A DNA stretch of 64,000 nt from Streptomyces roseofulvus (GTDB lineage: Bacteria; Actinomycetota; Actinomycetes; Streptomycetales; Streptomycetaceae): assembly GCF_039534915.1 (NCBI RefSeq), contig NZ_BAAAWE010000001.1, positions 2,356,001 through 2,420,000 of the forward strand, in the 5' to 3' direction. A program made the translations under genes and the position numbers. Below, in pieces: positions 59,884 through 64,000 of this stretch; the stretch's first letter is position 1; each line of letters opens with the position of its first letter. The notes under the pieces are model-generated. The model did not search any database. It was not told where the DNA came from and was given only the letters and a program-made list of their open reading frames with translations.

Positions 59884-60543
59884 GTGACCAAGCGACCCGG
59901 GCCGGCCCCCTCGACGCCCTCCCTGACCCAGCGCCGCAAGGCCGCCACCCAGCTGGACATCGCCCGCGCGGCGGCCGAGCTCTTCACCGAGCACGGGCCG
60001 GACGGCACCACCGCCGAGTCCATCGCCCTGCGGTCCGGGGTCGCGCTGCGCACCTTCTACCGCTACTTCCGCTCCAAGCAGGACGCCGTCGCCCCGCTCC
60101 TCGCGGGCGGCGCCGACCGCTGGCGGGAGTCGCTCGCCGCCACCGGCCCCGGGACGCCCCTGCCGGCCGCCCTGGAGGGCTCGATCGCCGCCTCCCTGAC
60201 CCCCGAGGACGAGGAGGCGGCGGAGGCGCTGCGCTGGACCCGGGGGCTGCTGCGCGCCTCCGCCGAGGACCCGGCGCTGCGGGCGGTCTGGTACCGGGTC
60301 AACCAGGAGTCGGAGGAGCGGCTGCGGGAGGTCCTGGCGGAGCTGGCCGGACCGACGGCCGACCCGCTGGAGGTACGGCTCGCCGCGGCGGCCGCCACCG
60401 ACGCGATCCGCCTCGCCCTGGAGAGCTGGGCGGAGTCCGACGCGCCCGTCGACGGCCCCGGCTCCCCCGCCGCCCTCGCCCTGCGCTGCCTGCGCGAGCT
60501 GATGGGCGGCGTACGGCTGTGGAACCAGGCCCTAGCGGAGTGA
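59884..60543 (+). CDS. TetR family transcriptional regulator
   Basis: The product is 219 aa. The GTG at 59884 is preferred over the longer frame (59830) because TACCCT (59872-59877) ends 6 nt upstream, a leaderless arrangement. The HTH is at about residues 20-60 (AARAAAELFTEHGPDGTTAE-like segment, then VALRTFYRYFRSKQDAV). The C-terminal ligand domain is unassigned. It probably controls the divergent SDR. The 3' end overlaps the convergent GNAT gene by 12 bp. Confidence 0.9.
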   Translation: MTKRPGPAPSTPSLTQRRKAATQLDIARAAAELFTEHGPDGTTAESIALRSGVALRTFYRYFRSKQDAVAPLLAGGADRWRESLAATGPGTPLPAALEGSIAASLTPEDEEAAEALRWTRGLLRASAEDPALRAVWYRVNQESEERLREVLAELAGPTADPLEVRLAAAAATDAIRLALESWAESDAPVDGPGSPAALALRCLRELMGGVRLWNQALAE

Positions 60544-61032
60544 CCGGCCCATCAGGACGTCGTCGACGGGCGCGCCCCCGACGATGAACTCGCCCGGCAG
60601 GACGCCCTCCACCGCGAAGCCCTCGGCCTCGTAGAGCGCGCGGGCGGGGACGTTGTGCCCGAGGACCCGCAGGGTGATCCGGGTGGCGCCGTCGGCCCGG
60701 GCCTTCGCCAGGGCGGCCCGCAGCAGGGCGCGCCCCACCCCCTGGCCGCGCGCCTCGCCGGCGACGGCCAGGCCCTGGACCTGGCGGACGTGGGCGTTCG
60801 AGTCGAGCGGCGTCGGCCGCGCCACCCGCACGTACCCGAGGAGGACGCCGGACCGTTCGGCGACCAGGTAGTCCGCGGGCCGGTGGCGCTCGTCGAAGAA
60901 GGGCGGGTGCGGCTCCGAGGGTGGCGGCAGCACCGCGTGCAGCGGCGACCAGACGGCCCGGTCCAGGGCGCCCAGCGGCTCGGCGTCGCCCGGCTGGGCG
61001 GCTCGGATCACGAAGGTCTCCGGCGCGGTCAT
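60532..61032 (-). CDS. GNAT family N-acetyltransferase
   Basis: The product is 166 aa. The acetyl-CoA loop is QGLAVAGEARGQGVGRALL, followed by LRVLGHNVPARALYEAEGF, the typical GNAT C-terminal motif. The substrate is unknown. The ATG at 61032 is preceded at 7 nt by CAGAGT on the minus strand, a leaderless-type arrangement. It is divergent from the TIGR01777 gene with only 46 bp between starts. Confidence 0.92.
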   Translation of the reverse strand: MTAPETFVIRAAQPGDAEPLGALDRAVWSPLHAVLPPPSEPHPPFFDERHRPADYLVAERSGVLLGYVRVARPTPLDSNAHVRQVQGLAVAGEARGQGVGRALLRAALAKARADGATRITLRVLGHNVPARALYEAEGFAVEGVLPGEFIVGGAPVDDVLMGRSLR

Positions 61033-61078
61033 GCGAGCCACTCTGCCACGCCGGGACCGCACCGGGCAGGATGGGCGC

Positions 61079-61993
61079 ATGCAGCCTTCCGCCCACCGCA
61101 AGCGCGTCGCCGTCACCGGGGCCTCCGGTCTCATCGGGGCCGCCCTCGTCCGCTCCCTGCGCGCCGACGGGCACGACGTCCTCCGGCTCGTCCGCCGGCC
61201 CGCCAGGACCGCCGACGAGGTCGAGTGGGACCCGAAGCGGCTGTACGTGGACTCGGCCGGGCTCGTCGGCGTGGACGCCGTGGTGCACCTGGCGGGCGCC
61301 GGCGTCGGCGAGCGCCGGTGGAACGAGGCGTACAAGAAGGAGATCCGGGACAGCCGGGTGCTCGGCACCGCCGCGATCGCACAGGCGCTCGCCGGGCTCG
61401 CCGAGCCGCCGGAGACGCTGGTCTGCGGCACGGCCCTCGGCTGGTACGGCGACACCGGCAGCCGCGCGGTGGACGAGAGCGCCCCGGCCGGCACCGGCTT
61501 CCTGCCCTCGGTGTGCGTGGAGTGGGAGGCCGCCGCGGCCCCCGCCGAGGAGGCCGGGATCCGGGTGACGTACGCCCGCACCGGACTGGTGGTGGCCCGT
61601 CAGGGCGGGGCCTGGGGACGGCTGTTCCCCCTCTTCCGGGCCGGACTCGGCGGACGGATGGGCGACGGCGGCCAGTACTGGTCCTTCATCTCGCTCCACG
61701 ACGAGGTCGCCGCGCTGCGGCACCTGATGGACACTCCGGAGCTCTCCGGGCCGGTGAACCTCACCGCGCCCGAGCCGGTCACCAACCGCGAGGTGACCGC
61801 CGCCATGGGCCGGGTGCTGCGCCGCCCGACCCCCTTCCCGGTCCCCGCGGCCGCGCTGAAGCTCGTCCTCGGCGACTTCGCCGCGGACGTCCTCGGCAGC
61901 CAGCGGGTGGTGCCGGGGCGGCTGCTCTCCTCCGGTTTCACCTTCGCCTTCCCCACCATCGACGACTCGATCCGGGCCGCCGCCGCCCGCTGA
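61079..61993 (+). CDS. TIGR01777-type (YfcH-like) epimerase/SDR family protein
   Basis: The product is 304 aa. It is an atypical SDR: RVAVTGASGLIGAALVRSL, DAVVHLAGAGVGERRW, LVCGTALGWYGDTG and the C-terminal DUF1731-like GDFAADVLGSQRVVPGRLL. Its catalytic role is unclear. CAGGAT (61067-61072) ends 6 nt before the ATG, suggesting a leaderless mRNA. In mycobacteria the homologue lies between the E2 gene and lipB, and here it is also within 10 kb of E2. Confidence 0.92.
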   Translation: MQPSAHRKRVAVTGASGLIGAALVRSLRADGHDVLRLVRRPARTADEVEWDPKRLYVDSAGLVGVDAVVHLAGAGVGERRWNEAYKKEIRDSRVLGTAAIAQALAGLAEPPETLVCGTALGWYGDTGSRAVDESAPAGTGFLPSVCVEWEAAAAPAEEAGIRVTYARTGLVVARQGGAWGRLFPLFRAGLGGRMGDGGQYWSFISLHDEVAALRHLMDTPELSGPVNLTAPEPVTNREVTAAMGRVLRRPTPFPVPAAALKLVLGDFAADVLGSQRVVPGRLLSSGFTFAFPTIDDSIRAAAAR

Positions 61994-62193
61994 ACCGCCC
62001 CTCCCCCGCCGGGGCCCTGCGCTCCCTGCGCTCCCCCGTGCTCCGGCAAGCCCGCCGCGCGCGGGCCCCGTGCCGTGGGAGCGCTGCCTACCCTCGGTGC
62101 CCACCAGTCGACACGGATCGCGAACTCGGGCATTCCGGGGGCCGGTTGGGGGCATAGGCCCCCAACAGGCGGCGCAGACCTGGGGAGGGGCAC

Positions 62194-63543
62194 GTGCTCA
62201 GTACCGCACGCAGCGCACAGCTGGCACGACAGACACAGCACACGGACGAACTCGACGAGGTCGACGTGGTCGTCGTCGGCGCCGGGATCGCCGGGCTGAC
62301 GGCGGCCCGGCGGCTGACCGGGGCCGGGCTCTCGGTCGCCGTCCTGGAGGCCGAGCCGTTCGTCGGCGGCCGGCACGCCACCGGCCGGACCGACGGCTTC
62401 CGGCTCGACCGGGTGGGGCGGCTGCTCACCCTCTCGCCGGAGGAGCTGCGGGCCCTCCCGGGCCTCGACGGCGTGGTGCCGCGCCCCTTCGCGCCCGGGG
62501 TGCTGATCCACTCCGACGGGCGGTACGCCCGCTGGGGCGCCCCGCACCCCCGGAACCGCAGGGGCGCGCTGACCGTGGCGCGCGCCCTCGCGAGCGCCCC
62601 CCGGCATCCGGCCGCCTCGCTGGACCAGGCGCGGCTCGGCGCCTCGCTGGTGCGGCTGGCGGCGACGCCGACGCAGCGGCTGCTCGCCCGGCCGGACCGG
62701 ACCGCGCGGGAGGCGCTGTCGGGCCGGCTGCCGGCCAGGACCGTGCAGACGGTGCTGCGGCCGCTGCTCGCGGCCCTCCTCGCCGATCCGGACCTGGCGG
62801 TGTCGAGCCGGCGGGCCGATCTGGCGCTGCGGGCCTTCGCCCGGGGCCGGGTGTCGGTGCCGGAGGGCGGGTCCGCGGTCGTGCCGGAGCGGCTCGCGGC
62901 GCTGCTGCCGCCGGGCACGGTACGGACCGGGGTCCGGGTCACCGAGGTGTCGGCGGCCCGGGTCGGCACGGCGGAGCACGGCACGGTCCGCTGCCGGGCG
63001 GTGGTCCTCGCGACGGGCGCGCGGACGGCGGCCGCGCTGCTGCCGGGCCTGCGGGTGCCCGCGTACCACCCGGTGACGGTGCTGCACCACACGGCGCCGG
63101 TGGCGCCCACGACGGAGCCGGCGCTGCTCGTGGAGTCGGATCCGGGCGGGCCGGTGGCGCACACGGCGGTGATGAGCGCGGTGGACCCGACGCGGGCGCC
63201 GGCGGGCCGGCCGCTGATCACCTCGACGGTCCTCGGGACGCCGCCGGACGACGCCGAGCGGCGGGTCCGCAAGCACCTGGCGGCCCTGTACGGCACCTCC
63301 ACGGACGAGTGGGAGCTGCTGGCCCTGCACCACACCCGGGACGCGGTGCTCGCCACTCCGCCGGCGCACGACCCGTGCCGTTCGGTGCGGCTGCTCGCGG
63401 GCCTGTACGTGTGCGGCGACCACCGCGGGGCGGGCACCCTGCGGTCCACGCTGGCCACCGGGGGGCGCGCCGCCGGCGCCGTCCTCGCGGACCTGGGGCT
63501 GCGCCCGCCGGTCCTGGAGGAGGCGGAGGAGGAGGCCGCCTAG
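62194..63543 (+). CDS. FAD-dependent amine oxidase/phytoene desaturase-like oxidoreductase
   Basis: The product is 449 aa, GTG start with GGGAGGGG upstream. The FAD-binding motif is VDVVVVGAGIAGLTAARRL, then LEAEPFVGGRHAT. The C-terminal FAD-closing motif is LYVCGDHRGAGTLRSTLATG. The middle substrate domain carries no diagnostic residues; the substrate is unknown. No carotenoid genes lie nearby. The 200-bp gap upstream shows no other gene. Confidence 0.88.
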   Translation: MLSTARSAQLARQTQHTDELDEVDVVVVGAGIAGLTAARRLTGAGLSVAVLEAEPFVGGRHATGRTDGFRLDRVGRLLTLSPEELRALPGLDGVVPRPFAPGVLIHSDGRYARWGAPHPRNRRGALTVARALASAPRHPAASLDQARLGASLVRLAATPTQRLLARPDRTAREALSGRLPARTVQTVLRPLLAALLADPDLAVSSRRADLALRAFARGRVSVPEGGSAVVPERLAALLPPGTVRTGVRVTEVSAARVGTAEHGTVRCRAVVLATGARTAAALLPGLRVPAYHPVTVLHHTAPVAPTTEPALLVESDPGGPVAHTAVMSAVDPTRAPAGRPLITSTVLGTPPDDAERRVRKHLAALYGTSTDEWELLALHHTRDAVLATPPAHDPCRSVRLLAGLYVCGDHRGAGTLRSTLATGGRAAGAVLADLGLRPPVLEEAEEEAA

Positions 63544-63549
63544 CCGGGG

Positions 63550-64000
63550 CTAGCCGAGGGCGGCCACCCGGTCGCGGTAGGTGCGGACGGGCGGGGCGTC
63601 CCGGTACGGCTCCAGGCGGCGCTCGAAGTCGCGGACGTACTCGATCGCACGGGCCGAGCGCATCTCGGCGGCCTGCTGGGCGGCCTCGGCGCCCAGCGCG
63701 CACGCCTGGTCCAGCTCGCCGAGGGCGAGCCGGGCGGTGGCGAGGACGACCCGGCAGAAGAGCCTGCTGCGGGCGTAGCCCGGGGCCCGGAGCTGGAGGG
63801 CCCGTTCGGCGTGCTGGGCGGCGGGGCGGTACTGCTGGAGGTCGCGGTGGCAGTGGCCGAGCTCGTCGGCGAGCTGGGCCTCGTCGAAGGAGCGGGCCCA
63901 GGAGGGCACGTCGTCGCCGGGCCGGGCGGCCTCCAGGGCCCGCTCGGCGCGGACCAGGGAGGCGCTGCACGCGCGGGCCTCGGAGAGGACGGCGTGGCCG
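63550..64000 (-). CDS. TPR-type regulatory protein, C-terminal part (partial)
   Basis: The frame is open from the window end to the stop at 63550 (at least 149 aa). It contains tetratricopeptide-like helices: ELGHCHRDLQQYRPAAQHAE and VLATARLALGELDQACALGA. Streptomyces has many proteins with an N-terminal XRE-type HTH and such a C-terminus. The N-terminus is outside the window, so the DNA-binding domain is inferred. It converges with the FAD oxidoreductase gene, with only 6 bp between stops. Confidence 0.75.
   Translation of the reverse strand, partial: GHAVLSEARACSASLVRAERALEAARPGDDVPSWARSFDEAQLADELGHCHRDLQQYRPAAQHAERALQLRAPGYARSRLFCRVVLATARLALGELDQACALGAEAAQQAAEMRSARAIEYVRDFERRLEPYRDAPPVRTYRDRVAALG

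Noticed and set aside
1..64000. tRNA, rRNA, transposase, integrase or attachment sites
   Set aside because: None was seen on either strand when reading the intergenic regions; the only element with mobile-like character is the 40697-40788 palindrome.

Overview
This 64 kb window looks like chromosomal core DNA of a Streptomyces (or very close relative). It is very GC-rich, with strongly third-position-GC codon use that leaves many long antisense frames open. Its gene set and order are typically actinobacterial: bcc-aa3 respiratory genes, PspA/PspAA, DUF3043, cob genes, pepA, and lpd-E2-aceE. I see no tRNA, rRNA, CRISPR array, prophage or intact insertion sequence. Both ends are cut: the first gene lacks its C-terminus and the last lacks its N-terminus.

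Layout. 1-5 kb holds two paralogous secreted NlpC/P60 hydrolases, a NYN-domain protein, a small zinc-ribbon protein, a rhomboid protease and a lone AsnC ligand-binding domain. 5-8 kb holds a SAM-IV-type riboswitch with a tiny leader ORF ahead of a class-V aminotransferase, then trpD. 8-17.5 kb is the respiratory block: ctaE-qcrC-qcrA-qcrB and ctaC-ctaD-ctaF as two minus-strand operons, with an orphan receiver-like protein and an L,D-transpeptidase between them. 17.8-24 kb holds a cysteine desulfurase-TusA fusion, an adenosine-kinase-like PfkB protein, erpA and nadA, so sulfur, Fe-S and NAD supply sit beside respiration. 24-32.5 kb holds an RND permease, a NarL-type two-component pair, PspA/PspAA, a DUF3043 protein and a methyltransferase. 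32.6-40.7 kb holds an HtrA-like lipoprotein, the cobU, cobT and cobS cobalamin-assembly genes, and an MprF/LysX-like membrane protein coupled to a rhomboid-like protein.

40.8-47.3 kb is the most unusual part. It is a five-gene minus-strand operon encoding a large secreted NodB-fold deacetylase, a PelF-like glycosyltransferase, a polytopic membrane protein, a spherulin-4-like glycosidase and a GH114-like lipoprotein glycosidase. The combination parallels the bacterial Pel and fungal galactosaminogalactan (GAG) systems, and is best read as a machine for making, deacetylating, exporting and trimming an aminosugar exopolysaccharide. A 92-bp structured inverted repeat lies at its cobS-proximal edge.

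47.6-56.4 kb carries pepA and then lpd, a two-lipoyl-domain E2, a GntR regulator and aceE, which together can supply a complete pyruvate dehydrogenase complex. 56.4-64 kb is a mixed region: WYL, TetR and TPR-type regulators, two SDR oxidoreductases, a GNAT acetyltransferase, a TIGR01777 epimerase-like protein and an FAD oxidoreductase. Many start codons lie 6-8 nt after a -10-like hexamer with no Shine-Dalgarno sequence, suggesting widespread leaderless transcripts.
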